From Comamonadaceae bacterium (GTDB taxonomy: Bacteria > Pseudomonadota > Gammaproteobacteria > Burkholderiales > Burkholderiaceae_C), in NCBI GenBank assembly GCA_947448735.1, contig CANFOS010000013.1, positions 1 through 64,000 on the forward strand: a stretch of DNA of 64,000 nt. The letters run 5' to 3'. Under the pieces are notes generated by a model. It was not told the DNA's origin. It worked only from the letters and a program-made list of their open reading frames with translations, and did not search any database. Positions 29,343-38,206 of this stretch are shown here, one piece after another; positions within the stretch are counted from its first letter, which is position 1, and the number at the start of each line of letters is the position of its first letter. The position numbers and the translations under genes were made by a program.

Positions 29343-30749
29343 ATGGCAACCCCCGAAACTTTTTTCGACAAGGTCTGGCGCGACCATCAGATCACCATGC
29401 TGGGCGATGATTTGGCCTTGATGCAGATTGACCGCTTGGTGCTGCACGAACTCAGTGGCAGCCAGGCGGTGAGGGCGTTGGCCGAAGGTGGGCATCAGCC
29501 CGATAGTCGTGGCCAGGTGTTCACGGTCATCGAGCATCTGATCTCAACACGGCCAGACCGCGGGCCGACCGATTCGGTGTCGGTCAGCGGGCCCGCCATG
29601 ATTCAGGGGACTCGCGAGGCCTCGCTCAAGTACGGATTTCACTTTATAGACTACGACGATGAGCGGCAGGGCATCGCCCACGTGGTCGCGCCCGAACTCG
29701 CCATTGCGCTGCCCGGCACCACGCTGGTCTGTTGTGACAGCCACACCTGTACGGTCGGGGGCGTTGGCGCTCTGGCCTGGGGCATCGGTGCAAGCGAAGC
29801 AGAACACGTGCTGGCCACGCAGACGCTGGCCCAGACCAAACCCAAGACCATGCGTGTTTCATTTGAAGGCCAGCTGCCGCGTGGCGTGTATGCCAAGGAC
29901 CTCATCCTTGCATTGATCGGGCAGATTGGTGCCAATGGCGGCATTGGGTATGCCGTTGAGTTTGCCGGCCCGGTGATTGCCGCGCTACCGATCGAGGGGC
30001 GCCTGACCCTTTGCAATATGGCGGTTGAGTTCTCTGCCAAATTTGGCTTTGTGCCGCCGGACGAGGTGACCTTGCGCTACCTGGCCGGCCGCGAATTTGC
30101 GCCGCAAGGTGCTGCCTGGGACGCGGCCGCGGCTTACTGGCTTTCGCTGCGGACAGACCCGAGCGCCGTGTTTGATGCGGAAGTTCGCGTCGACTGCTCC
30201 CGGATCACACCCATGGTGACATGGGGCACCAGCCCGCAGCACGTCGCATTCATTGATGCCGCAGTGCCCGCCGCTTCGGCAGAACGCGATGCGCAGGCGC
30301 AGCTTGATGCGCAACAGGCACTTGATTACATGCAGTTGACCGCGGGCATGTCGCTTGCCGGTGTTCCGATTGACGTGGCTTACATTGGTTCTTGCACCAA
30401 TGCCCGGCTGTCGGACCTGCGCATTGCTGCCGCTGTGCTCAAGGGGCGCAAGGTCATGCCAGGCGTGCAGGCCATTTGTGTGCCCGGCTCAACGGCCGTC
30501 AAGCGCGCGGCAGAAGCCGAAGGCCTTGATCGCATCTTCAAGGACGCAGGATTTGAGTGGCATGCGTCGGCCTGCGGCTTTTGCGGGCATATTGGCGACG
30601 ACCGCTTCGCCAATTTGCGCGTCATCAGCACCACCAATCGGAATTTCAAGGGCCGACAGGGTCCGGATACCCGTACCCATCTGGCGAGCCCGGCGACGGT
30701 GGCGGCGTCGGCTATCGCTGGCTGCATTGCCAGTGCCTCGGAGGTCTAA
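29343..30749 (+). CDS. Aconitase-superfamily large subunit (LeuC/DmdA-like)
   Basis: The 468-residue protein matches isopropylmalate isomerase and 2,3-dimethylmalate/maleate dehydratase large subunits. Iron-sulfur ligands are C351 (YIGSCTNAR), C411 and C414 (SACGFCGH); the usual leucine-pathway PGCSMC sequence is replaced by SACGFC, which suggests a divergent substrate. DSHTCTVGGVGALAWGIG holds the active-site motif. It lies 2 bp after the lyase gene and 3 bp before its small subunit. A role in leucine synthesis is unlikely given the catabolic neighbours and absence of leuB. Confidence 0.9.
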   Translation: MATPETFFDKVWRDHQITMLGDDLALMQIDRLVLHELSGSQAVRALAEGGHQPDSRGQVFTVIEHLISTRPDRGPTDSVSVSGPAMIQGTREASLKYGFHFIDYDDERQGIAHVVAPELAIALPGTTLVCCDSHTCTVGGVGALAWGIGASEAEHVLATQTLAQTKPKTMRVSFEGQLPRGVYAKDLILALIGQIGANGGIGYAVEFAGPVIAALPIEGRLTLCNMAVEFSAKFGFVPPDEVTLRYLAGREFAPQGAAWDAAAAYWLSLRTDPSAVFDAEVRVDCSRITPMVTWGTSPQHVAFIDAAVPAASAERDAQAQLDAQQALDYMQLTAGMSLAGVPIDVAYIGSCTNARLSDLRIAAAVLKGRKVMPGVQAICVPGSTAVKRAAEAEGLDRIFKDAGFEWHASACGFCGHIGDDRFANLRVISTTNRNFKGRQGPDTRTHLASPATVAASAIAGCIASASEV

Positions 30750-30752
30750 GGT

Positions 30753-31406
30753 ATGGAAATTTTCGAATCCATCACCGGCATCGCCGCGCCAATGATGCAG
30801 ATCAACATTGACACAGACCAAATCATTCCGGCACGCTACCTGGGTGGTACCGACGCGAAGGGCTATGGTGCGCACCTGTTCGCGAACGCGCGGTTCCTGC
30901 CCGATGGCACCGCCAACCCCGCTTTCATATTGAACCAGGAGCCTTACTGCAACGCCCAGGTGTTGCTGGCGGATCGCAATTTTGGTTGCGGATCATCGCG
31001 CGAGCGTGCACCCAAGGCACTGCGCGAGTTTGGCTTTCGCGCGGTGATTGCGCCATCTTTTGGCGGTATCTTTTTCAACAACTGCTTTCGCAATGGCCTG
31101 CTCCCGGTTGTGCTGCCGCTTGACGAGGTCCGGCAGATGGCCGACCTCGTGAACGCGAGCGCCGGACGCCAGCAGGTGGCGGTGGATTTGCAGCGGCAAA
31201 TCGTGACGCTGCCTGATACCCATCACGTCTTTCGGTTCAAGGCGCCCGAAACCCTGCGCCAGATGCTGCTGCAGGGTGTGGACGAAATCCAGCAAACGCT
31301 GGCTCAGCACAACGTCATTGCCGAATGGCGTCAAGCTGACCGCCTGCGCCGCCCCTGGGCCTACGCCACGGAAACGCTCGCGCCTGCAATGAGAACCGGT
31401 CGCTGA
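30753..31406 (+). CDS. Aconitase-superfamily small subunit (LeuD/DmdB-like)
   Basis: The 217-residue swivel-domain subunit has INIDTDQIIPARYL, the signature NFGCGSSRERAP and the FFNNCFRNGLLP loop of LeuD proteins. It pairs with the large subunit encoded 3 bp upstream to form a heterodimeric hydro-lyase or isomerase. In cluster A the same chemistry appears as a single AcnA-like chain, so the two clusters use different branches of one superfamily for what looks like the same step. Confidence 0.92.
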   Translation: MEIFESITGIAAPMMQINIDTDQIIPARYLGGTDAKGYGAHLFANARFLPDGTANPAFILNQEPYCNAQVLLADRNFGCGSSRERAPKALREFGFRAVIAPSFGGIFFNNCFRNGLLPVVLPLDEVRQMADLVNASAGRQQVAVDLQRQIVTLPDTHHVFRFKAPETLRQMLLQGVDEIQQTLAQHNVIAEWRQADRLRRPWAYATETLAPAMRTGR

Positions 31407-31408
31407 AG

Positions 31409-32098
31409 ATGGCCGTTGCAGCCTTCAAACCCCGCGATGCGTTGGCTGATCTGGCGGCCCAGGTCGTGGTGCAACTCGAGCGCATGATCCTGAGCGGAGA
31501 TCTTGAACCCGGTGCCAAGCTGCCAGAGGCCACGCTGTCGGAAACCATGGGCGTGGGGCGCGGACCGCTGCGCGAGGCGATCCGTATTCTTGAAGGGCGG
31601 CGTCTGCTCGAGCGCACGCCTAACGCCGGTGTTCGCGTGATTGCGCCCACGCTGGACGATTTTGAGCAATTGCTGGTGACGCGCGAGGCCCTTGAGGGCA
31701 TGGCGGCCAGATTGGCGGCCGAGAACATGACCTCATCCGAAATACAGGCCCTGCGCGACATGGTCAATGGTCTGGAAGCCATTGATACCCGGCAGACAGT
31801 TCCTTTTGGCGTATTTGACGCCGGTCCGGATCAGGACTTTCACCGCAATATTGCCATTGGAAGCCGTAATCAGCGCATCTCACAGCTCTTGTGCGAAGAC
31901 CTGTATTCACTGCTGCGATTTTTCCGTTTTCGTGCCGCCGAGGCACGCTCCAACCCAGCCATTACCCACGCCGAACACCGCGCCATCATTGAATGCATTC
32001 ACCAACGTGACGGCGATGGGGCTGAAATAGCCATGCGTGCGCATGTGCGGCGCAGCCGTACCACCTTGCTGGCACACCTGCGCGGCAGTCTTGGATAA
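31409..32098 (+). CDS. GntR-family regulator, FadR/FCD subfamily (cluster B)
   Basis: The 229-residue protein has a winged-helix domain at about residues 10-75 (LPEATLSETMGVGRGPLREAIRIL) and an FCD effector domain (DQDFHRNIAIGSRNQRI, AEHRAIIECIHQRD). It starts 2 bp after the leuD-like gene. Its architecture equals the cluster A regulator, and both clusters share the TGTYRACA motif, so the two may recognise the same operators. Probably an organic-acid-responsive repressor. Confidence 0.9.
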   Translation: MAVAAFKPRDALADLAAQVVVQLERMILSGDLEPGAKLPEATLSETMGVGRGPLREAIRILEGRRLLERTPNAGVRVIAPTLDDFEQLLVTREALEGMAARLAAENMTSSEIQALRDMVNGLEAIDTRQTVPFGVFDAGPDQDFHRNIAIGSRNQRISQLLCEDLYSLLRFFRFRAAEARSNPAITHAEHRAIIECIHQRDGDGAEIAMRAHVRRSRTTLLAHLRGSLG

Positions 32099-32117
32099 AT
32101 AGCCAGAGGAGACCTGA

Positions 32118-33104
32118 ATGCCAAACCGCAGAACATTTTTTCGTTGGTCGTCAGCCGTGCTGACAATGGCCACGCCCTGGGTAACGTTTCCGGCGCGGTC
32201 TCAATCGCGCAAGTACCCTGAAAAACCCATCCGATTCATCGTCCCATTTGCTGCTGGCGGCGGTGGCGACACCATGGCCCGCTTTCTGTCTCAGCGCCTG
32301 TTTGAGCGTGTAGGCCAAACCGTGGTTGTAGAAAACAAGGTCGGCGCGGGCGGTATTCTCGGGTCCGACTTCGTCCTCAAGTCGGCACCGGACGGGTACA
32401 CGCTGCTGAACATGTCGAGCACCTATCCCATTCAGGCGGCAGTGAGCAAACTGCCTTACGACCCGATTGAAGACATGCAGCCGATCGCCATGATTTCACG
32501 CGACCCGGCACTGGTCATCGTCGGATCGAATTCCCCCATCAAGACCTTGAACGACCTGATTGCGGCCGCGAAAAAAAATCCAGGCAAACTGACCTACGGC
32601 TCAGCTGGCATAGGGTCCATCGCCCATCTGGGCATGGAAGAGCTTGCGTTCATCCTCGGCATCAAGCTCATCCACGTCCCCTACAAAGGGTCTTCCCAGG
32701 CCTTCAACGATGTGATTGGCAATCAGATCGACATGATGTTGACCAGCGCGACCTTTGGTGCACCTTTTGTCAAGAGCAACCGTGTCATTGGCCTTGGCGT
32801 GGCAGGTAACCAGCGGGTGACAACCATGCCCGAGCTTGCGACTTTCACCGAACTGGGCTACCCCGCTTTTCAGGTGTTTGACTGGAAGGCGCTGGCCGGT
32901 CCAAAGGGCATCCCCGCCCAAGTTGTCAGCTTTCTGAATGCCGAAGTCAACGCCATCTTGTCTGACAAGGCCACCTCCGGCAAATTCGAGGCTGACGGAA
33001 CCCGCATGATGGGCGGCACGCCCGAGCAAATGATGGTGCAGATCAAGTCCGACATCGAGCGCTGGAAACGCGTCGTTGAAAAGGCTAACGTCAAAGTTGA
33101 GTGA
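32118..33104 (+). CDS. Bug/TctC-family binding protein (cluster B, forward arm)
   Basis: The 328-residue protein has an N-terminal signal (RRTFFRWSSAVLTMATPWVT) whose arginines resemble a Tat motif, and the Bug hallmark YPEKPIRFIVPFAAGGGGD. It is the last gene of the cluster B forward arm, 19 bp after the GntR gene. It is the fourth Bug protein in 20 kb; none is close enough to another to suggest simple recent copying. Ligand unknown. Confidence 0.88.
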   Translation: MPNRRTFFRWSSAVLTMATPWVTFPARSQSRKYPEKPIRFIVPFAAGGGGDTMARFLSQRLFERVGQTVVVENKVGAGGILGSDFVLKSAPDGYTLLNMSSTYPIQAAVSKLPYDPIEDMQPIAMISRDPALVIVGSNSPIKTLNDLIAAAKKNPGKLTYGSAGIGSIAHLGMEELAFILGIKLIHVPYKGSSQAFNDVIGNQIDMMLTSATFGAPFVKSNRVIGLGVAGNQRVTTMPELATFTELGYPAFQVFDWKALAGPKGIPAQVVSFLNAEVNAILSDKATSGKFEADGTRMMGGTPEQMMVQIKSDIERWKRVVEKANVKVE

Positions 33105-33329
33105 ATGAACTCTTGGCGGCTGAATTCTTAAAGCAGTTTGCCTCGTTCGTGAGTGGCCCTAATTAGTCGCCTCTGATAAACCCCATAAACCCAGCATCTA
33201 TGCGGGTTAGCGGCGGGTTTAGTGGTACGAAATATTCGTATTGTTGCAGGACTGAGCGGGCACGTGATGTGGGGGACGTCTGTCGTTCATCGGCTCGCTT
33301 TTTGGTGGCAAATTTGCTACCATCAAACC

Positions 33330-33752
33330 ATGCGTGTTGTGATCGATACCAACGTTTTTGTGGGTGCTTGCCTTGGAGTGGGGGCATCCAACGGGGTGAT
33401 TCGGGCTTGTTTGGAGCGCCGGGTAGTGCCGCTGATGGGTGAAACCTTGTTCAGGGAGTTTGAGGCGGTGCTGGCGCGTGATGCCCTGTTCGTCAACAGC
33501 CGCTTGAACGCACAAGAGCGTAACGCCTTGCTGGACAGCTATTTGGCGCTGTGCGAGTGGACGCGTGTTTACTTTTTGTGGCGTCCCAATTTGCAAGATG
33601 AATCGGACAACCATTTGATAGAACTTGCCGTGGCGGGTGATGCTGACGCCATCGTCACCCGCAATTTGCGCGACTTGCAGGGTGCCCAGTTGCGTTTTGG
33701 CGCATTGCGGGTGATTTCACCCGAAGACTTTTTGAAGGAGCTTTTGACATGA
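33330..33752 (+). CDS. PIN-domain toxin (VapC-like)
   Basis: The 140-residue PIN-domain protein has the first acidic residue in VVIDTNVFVG (D6), a middle acidic patch DESDNHLIELA and TRNLRDL near the C-terminus. PIN toxins are Mg-dependent ribonucleases. ATG 33330 starts at the motif; the open frame reaches 33222 but has no homology. The downstream small gene overlaps its stop as ATGA. Toxin-first order is less common than antitoxin-first. Confidence 0.85.
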   Translation: MRVVIDTNVFVGACLGVGASNGVIRACLERRVVPLMGETLFREFEAVLARDALFVNSRLNAQERNALLDSYLALCEWTRVYFLWRPNLQDESDNHLIELAVAGDADAIVTRNLRDLQGAQLRFGALRVISPEDFLKELLT

Positions 33753-33967
33753 CCGCCCTGACCGTACGCCTGCCTGACGAAAAACACCGCCGCCTCAAAG
33801 CTCTGGCCAAGAGCCGTGGCACGCCATTGAACCGTCTGATCGACGACATGACCACGGTCATGCTGGCTGAGTTTGATGCCGAAACGCGTTTTCAGTTACG
33901 TGCTGCCCGGGGCGCCGGGCAGGAGGCGATGGGCCTGAAGTTGTTGGACAAAGCCATGGTGTCTTAG
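33749..33967 (+). CDS. Ribbon-helix-helix-type antitoxin candidate
   Basis: The 72-residue protein begins TALTVRLPDEKHRRLKALAKSRG, a typical ribbon-helix-helix strand and first helix, and ends in an acidic helix. It overlaps the PIN gene by 4 bp, so it is the probable cognate antitoxin and autoregulator. The C-terminal part (FQLRAARGAGQEAMGLKLL) likely wraps the toxin. Function is inferred from pairing. Confidence 0.78.
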   Translation: MTALTVRLPDEKHRRLKALAKSRGTPLNRLIDDMTTVMLAEFDAETRFQLRAARGAGQEAMGLKLLDKAMVS

Positions 33968-34184
33968 CCTTTGGGCGCAAGATCACAAGCCAACCAGGGA
34001 TAAATACGGCCACCGACACAACCCAAAAAAGGCTTGAAACCCTGGTCGTGCGATACAAGATCGGCATCGACGGCCTGCCGCCCGCCTCGACTTAGGCAGT
34101 GTCGGCATAACTCCAAGTGCGACATATCTAGGCAAAGAGGCGCGCCAAGCCGGAGCTGCACGGATAAAACCAACCGGCGCGTTC

Positions 34185-34607
34185 ATGCATGATGCGATGT
34201 CTATGATGTCAGCCATGACAGAAATTAGCCCTAAACCCTGCGCGTTTTGCACCCTGCCTTCAGCGCGGGTGATTGACGAAAACGCCACGGCCATAGTTAT
34301 CCGTGACGGCTACCCGGTGTCGCCCGGTCACACCCTGTTGATACCTAAACGACACACGGGTTCTTTTTTTGATCTATCGGAACAGGAGCGTGGAGACCTG
34401 TTGGGCCTGCTTGACCGTGCGAAGCTGGTGTTGGACAAAGAGTTTCAACCGCAGAGCTACAACATCGGCATCAATGACGGCGCTGCAGCCGGCCAGACGG
34501 TGCCCCATCTGCATGTGCACCTGATTCCTCGTTTTGAGGGTGACTTGCCTGATCCAAGGGGAGGTGTGCGATGGGTGATTCCGGACAAGGCGAAATACTG
34601 GCCATGA
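34185..34607 (+). CDS. HIT-family nucleotide hydrolase
   Basis: The protein, up to 140 residues, has the histidine triad HLHVHLIPR and the N-terminal CAFC motif common in HIT proteins. HIT enzymes cleave nucleotide phosphoramidates or dinucleoside polyphosphates. Several in-frame ATGs (34185, 34197, 34215) compete; MTEISPKPCAFC at 34215 may be the real start. Its stop codon overlaps the start of the HNH endonuclease gene, so the two are translated together; a HIT-endonuclease pair is unusual. Confidence 0.85.
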   Translation: MHDAMSMMSAMTEISPKPCAFCTLPSARVIDENATAIVIRDGYPVSPGHTLLIPKRHTGSFFDLSEQERGDLLGLLDRAKLVLDKEFQPQSYNIGINDGAAAGQTVPHLHVHLIPRFEGDLPDPRGGVRWVIPDKAKYWP

Positions 34608-35509
34608 CGCGCGACGAAGTTATTGCTGCGTTTAACGCAATCCGTGTCTGGACAAACGGGGACCGACGGGCGGTGCACAAGCCGCTGTTGGTGCTGTTGG
34701 CGTTGTCCCGCGTGAACGACGTGACTGCGCAAACGATGGATTGGAACGATGCCGAGCCTTTGCTGAAAGTCTTGCTGGAAGAGTTTGGTCCAGATGGTTC
34801 GTCCAATACTCGTCATTACCCGTTCTGGCATTTACAGACCGATGGGCTCTGGCTGTTAAGTGGTCCTACAGAGATTCTGAATCGTCCGCCGGGTGCGACG
34901 CCAACACTGACGGAGTTGCGGCAGAACCGTGTTCGGGGCGGTTTCACCATGCCCATTTACGACGCACTGAAGGCGGACCCCGATCTCATTAATATCGTCG
35001 CGCAGCGCATTGTGGATGCGCATTTTCCGGAGAGCATTCGAGGTGATGTACTTGGTGCGGTGGGCCTTGCACAGGTTGAGTCCATGGGCACGCCTAAGGA
35101 TCCACAACGCCGGCGTGATCCCGCCTTTCGGGAAAAGGTTCTTCGGGCCTATCAATACCGCTGCGCGGTGTGCGGCCACGACCTTCGCATGGGGCAAAAG
35201 TCTATCGGACTAGAGGCGGCTCACATCAAATGGTTTCAAGCCAATGGTCCGGACGAAGTGCCTAACGGCATTGCCATGTGTTCGCTACACCACAAGGTGT
35301 TTGACCTGGGTGCATTCAAGATCCTGCCCGAAACCTATCTGATGGTTTTCAGCCAGGATCTCAACGGTAGCGAAGATGCGTCCCACCGCATGCTGGCCTA
35401 CCACGGATCAGGAATGATCCTTCCCCAAAGCCAAGAGTACCTGCCGCACCCGGCCAATTTGGATTGGCACGCCAGGCAGGTATTCAAAAGCCCGGCAAGG
35501 AGCGGCTGA
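34604..35509 (+). CDS. HNH endonuclease resembling phosphorothioate-DNA-dependent restriction enzymes
   Basis: The 301-residue protein has an N-terminal domain with HKPLLVLLALSRV and YPFWHLQTDGLW, features I associate with the sulfur-binding domain of phosphorothioate-dependent enzymes, and a C-terminal HNH nuclease with zinc-type CAVCGH, LEAAHIKWF and CSLHHKVFD. I start it at ATG 34604, within the HIT stop codon. Such enzymes cut DNA carrying phosphorothioate marks made by Dnd or Ssp systems; no such modification genes are in the window, so it may act as a type IV barrier to incoming modified DNA. The domain assignment is by memory of the family. Confidence 0.75.
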   Translation: MTRDEVIAAFNAIRVWTNGDRRAVHKPLLVLLALSRVNDVTAQTMDWNDAEPLLKVLLEEFGPDGSSNTRHYPFWHLQTDGLWLLSGPTEILNRPPGATPTLTELRQNRVRGGFTMPIYDALKADPDLINIVAQRIVDAHFPESIRGDVLGAVGLAQVESMGTPKDPQRRRDPAFREKVLRAYQYRCAVCGHDLRMGQKSIGLEAAHIKWFQANGPDEVPNGIAMCSLHHKVFDLGAFKILPETYLMVFSQDLNGSEDASHRMLAYHGSGMILPQSQEYLPHPANLDWHARQVFKSPARSG

Positions 35510-35579
35510 TGTTTGTTTCATAGACCTGTTGGGTTCACCAATAGCTTAAATATTCGAAGAGATTCAGTTGTGATGCACC

Positions 35580-36543
35580 TTAAACATACCGCCCAATAGC
35601 CGCCAACAGCATCTTCTGCACCGAAGCCTTGAGCGCCGGTGGTGCCAGCACTTCAACATCCGGGCCAAAGCGCAAAATGTCGCCGACCAATTCTCGGTCA
35701 TCAGAGTAGGGTATGGACAGCACAAAGCTGCCGTCTGCCTCGGTTGTGCTTTGTTGCTCTGGGTGCCAGACTTCGCGTGACACCCATTGCGATCGCTTGG
35801 GTGAAAATTTCAGCTTGGCCCATTGGGTGTCAGACCCGGCAAAGATGCCGTAGCCGGCGCTCATTTCGGCCTTTATTTTTTCTGGCGGCACTTCGGTGGC
35901 GGGTTCGTCCATCACTATCATGTTTTCGATGGCGTCTACAGAAAAGCTGCGCAGGCCGTTGCGCAGGTGGCACCAGGCGTCCAGGTACCAGTTGTTTTTG
36001 TAATGCACCAGGCGCTGGGGCGAGACTTCACGCTCCACGGTTTCGCTGGTTTGGCGGTTGAGGTGGCTGATCTTGATACGCTGGCGGGCCATGGTGGCGG
36101 CGGCCAGCACTTCAAACACTCTAGGCGCCAGTGTGCGTTTACGCGAGTTGATGATCAGGATGTGTTTGGCCACGTCCTTTTGCGCCAGGCCTTGCTGGCC
36201 CATCAGCTCTGCCAGCCTGCCCTGGATGGGTTTAAGGGTAGCCGCCAGTACCGTGGGCTCTAGCTGCGACAGCAGCTGCTCAATCGTCAGCAGGGCCAGC
36301 AGCTCGTCATGGCTAAACCACAGGCCGGGCATCTCGCTGTCGGTGTGGCCTTGCGCCATGCGGTAACCACCCAGGTCGCGGTCAAAAACAATGGGCACAT
36401 TGCAGCTGGTCGCGCAGCTTGGCAATGTCGCGCTTGAAGGTGGCCTGCGATATCTCCAGCGCCGCCTGAATGGCCGCAGCAGACATGGCGCCGCGGCCAG
36501 AAAGCAAGCCCTTGTAACGGTACAGTCGCGCAATTTCACTCAT
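35580..36543 (-). pseudogene. WYL-domain transcriptional regulator, frameshifted
   Basis: Two frames together make a normal HTH-WYL regulator. From ATG 36543 the frame reads MSEIARLYRYKGLLSGRG and an HTH ending KRDIAKLRDQL, then meets a stop. The rest, from NVPIVFDRDLGGYRMAQG through the WYL domain (residues SPQRLVHYKNNWYLDAWC) to 35580, is in another frame. Removing one base of the TT at 36400-36401 would restore QLHVPIVFDRD. Either the gene is inactivated by a single-base insertion, or it is a sequencing error. WYL regulators often control defence or DNA-damage genes. Confidence 0.8.
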
Positions 36544-36740
36544 GCCTGCTCCTGCCATTTGTGTTGAGTTTCATTATTACAACTATTACAGACTGAAGGC
36601 TCTCAGGGTGATCCCGGGCATGCCTCTATTTGCGCGGTCAGGGCTGTAGTTAGGAACAGGGCGGGAGGCTCATGTGGTGAGCCTGGGCGCTGAAATGCAC
36701 ACACCGGGGCAATGGCAGGGCCATCGACCACTCCCTTTGT

Positions 36741-37304
36741 TTAACCTAGCAATGGCAGTATGGGCTGCGACAGCACCCGGTTAACAAACGACTCAGGATC
36801 GGCGCGGCGGCGCTCAAACTCTGGGGTTGAATAGCAGCTTGGGTTGATTTTCCGGCCAAGTTTGGCTTCGGCGGTTTCCAGGGCGGCCAGCACCTGACTG
36901 AGCTGCAAGCTCTCGCCAACCAGCATCACATCTATGTCACTTTGGGCTGTGTCGGTTTGCTTGGCGACCGAGCCATAGACCCAGGCAGATTTCAGGTCGG
37001 GCAGCAGCGCTTGTAAGGCCTCACGCAGCACCGGCACCGTGCCCAGTGTTTTGCGCGTCAAGGCTACCAATTCCGCGTAAACGGGTGACTTCATGTTGGC
37101 TTGAAAGCGGCGCATGTTGCCGACCGCCTGCGCATCGACCAGCCCCGCCGCTGCCAGACGGTTCAATTCGCGTTGCAAAGATGCGCTGCCCAAGCCGGTC
37201 AGGCGGCGCAACTCGCTCAAGTGATAGGCCCGCTCGGGTTGACCAAAGACCCAGCTCAAAACGCGGGCCTGGCTTTCGGTAAAGAGAGCAGAACTGATAG
37301 ACAT
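36741..37304 (-). CDS. HTH-nucleotidyltransferase (MNT-like) protein
   Basis: The 187-residue protein has an N-terminal winged helix (SWVFGQPERAYHLSELRRLTG) and a C-terminal minimal nucleotidyltransferase domain with GSVAKQTDTAQSDIDVMLVG, where the two Asp coordinate metal. MNT domains add nucleotides to proteins or RNA and are antitoxins in HEPN-MNT modules. No HEPN partner is seen beside it. Starts at 37304 or 37319 are possible. It may be a solitary regulator or an orphaned antitoxin. Confidence 0.8.
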   Translation of the reverse strand: MSISSALFTESQARVLSWVFGQPERAYHLSELRRLTGLGSASLQRELNRLAAAGLVDAQAVGNMRRFQANMKSPVYAELVALTRKTLGTVPVLREALQALLPDLKSAWVYGSVAKQTDTAQSDIDVMLVGESLQLSQVLAALETAEAKLGRKINPSCYSTPEFERRRADPESFVNRVLSQPILPLLG

Positions 37305-37414
37305 GCCAAATAATAGCATGATCAAGCTAAATATTGGCTTGTTTGCGCTTTCGAGTGAAAGCACGTCACTGAACCAGGATTTCGCGCGAAGCTTGTGGAC
37401 ATGACAGCTTTAAA

Positions 37415-37436
37415 ATATACTTTTGAAAATGTATAT
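37415..37436. promoter_or_regulatory. Inverted repeat upstream of the AbrB/PIN module
   Basis: ATATAC and GTATAT face each other across TTTTGAAAAT, just before the antitoxin gene at 37457. Toxin-antitoxin operons are usually autoregulated through such a palindrome. Confidence 0.5.
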
Positions 37437-37456
37437 CTAAAGAAGGGGGGTTCTTC

Positions 37457-37702
37457 ATGCAAGTTGCCAAATGGGGAAATAGTCTGGCGGTGCGCCTGCC
37501 GGTGGCCTTGGTGCAAGAGCTGGGCATTGCAGATGGGGATGAACTGCTGCTGCAACCGGCACACAGAAAAGGAGCGCTGCCGGCCAGTGTCAACGTGACC
37601 CGACTGCCCGGCAAGCTGGAGCGCTTGCAGGCGATGCGCCACTTGCGCGCGCCTTGGGGCGCAGACTTTGCCTTTGACCGCGAAGAGGCCAGCGCCAGGT
37701 GA
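37457..37702 (+). CDS. AbrB/MazE-type antitoxin
   Basis: The 81-residue protein begins MQVAKWGNSLAVRLP, the swapped-hairpin AbrB DNA-binding motif, and ends in a basic/acidic tail that should bind the toxin. GGGGGG lies before ATG 37457. The TGA overlaps the GTG start of the PIN gene (GTGA), so expression is coupled. The C-terminal APWGADFAFDREEA is typical of VapB antitoxins. Confidence 0.87.
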   Translation: MQVAKWGNSLAVRLPVALVQELGIADGDELLLQPAHRKGALPASVNVTRLPGKLERLQAMRHLRAPWGADFAFDREEASAR

Positions 37703-38112
37703 AGGCGTTTATCGACACCAATGTGCTCATTTATTGGGTGGACGACAGCACGCGGGCCGATGTGGTGGAGCGGTTGCTGGCGCAGCAGGCGGTCATCAGC
37801 GTGCAGGTGCTCAATGAATTTGCCAATGTGCTGCGTAAAAAACGCGCTATGCCGCTGCCGGATGTTGAAGCCCTTTGCACCACCTTGATAGACACCTGCG
37901 ATGTGCTTGACTTGAGCGTGCGCACCCATCAAACAGCCTTGGCCTTGATGGCGCGCTACCAGTTGTCGGTGTACGACGCCAACATCGTTGCAGCCGCCTT
38001 GAGCGATTGCGCCGTTTTGTACACCGAGGACATGCAAGACGGACTCAACCTCAAACTGCCTGGATCGGCAGGCACTAACTCGCTGGTTATTCGCAACCCG
38101 TTTCGGGCTTGA
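37699..38112 (+). CDS. PIN-domain toxin (VapC-like), partner of AbrB antitoxin
   Basis: The 137-residue protein has AFIDTNVLIYWVDD at the N-terminus (catalytic Asp), an acidic residue in the LNEFANVLRKK segment and YDANIVAAAL and YTEDMQDG with the remaining acidic residues. It starts with GTG, overlapping the antitoxin stop. PIN toxins cleave RNA, often tRNA. It is distinct in sequence from the PIN toxins at 33330 and 38512. Confidence 0.88.
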   Translation: MKAFIDTNVLIYWVDDSTRADVVERLLAQQAVISVQVLNEFANVLRKKRAMPLPDVEALCTTLIDTCDVLDLSVRTHQTALALMARYQLSVYDANIVAAALSDCAVLYTEDMQDGLNLKLPGSAGTNSLVIRNPFRA

Positions 38113-38172
38113 GTACTTGCAGAGTTTGTATGGCACAAACTGAAACCTGATGAGGTTGCAGTTAAATGCCTA

Positions 38173-38195
38173 TAATGTACATTATTAAAGTACAT
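38173..38195. promoter_or_regulatory. Palindromic operator/promoter of Phd-PIN module
   Basis: TAATGTACATTA (38173-38184) is a perfect 12-bp palindrome overlapping a TATAAT box at 38171-38176, and GTACAT recurs at 38190-38195. The arrangement fits autorepression by the Phd/YefM antitoxin encoded from 38207. Confidence 0.6.
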
Positions 38196-38206
38196 AAAGG
38201 ATATTT

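Noticed and set aside
36741..37304. HEPN-MNT toxin-antitoxin module
   Set aside because: The nucleotidyltransferase is present but no HEPN-domain gene lies on either side.
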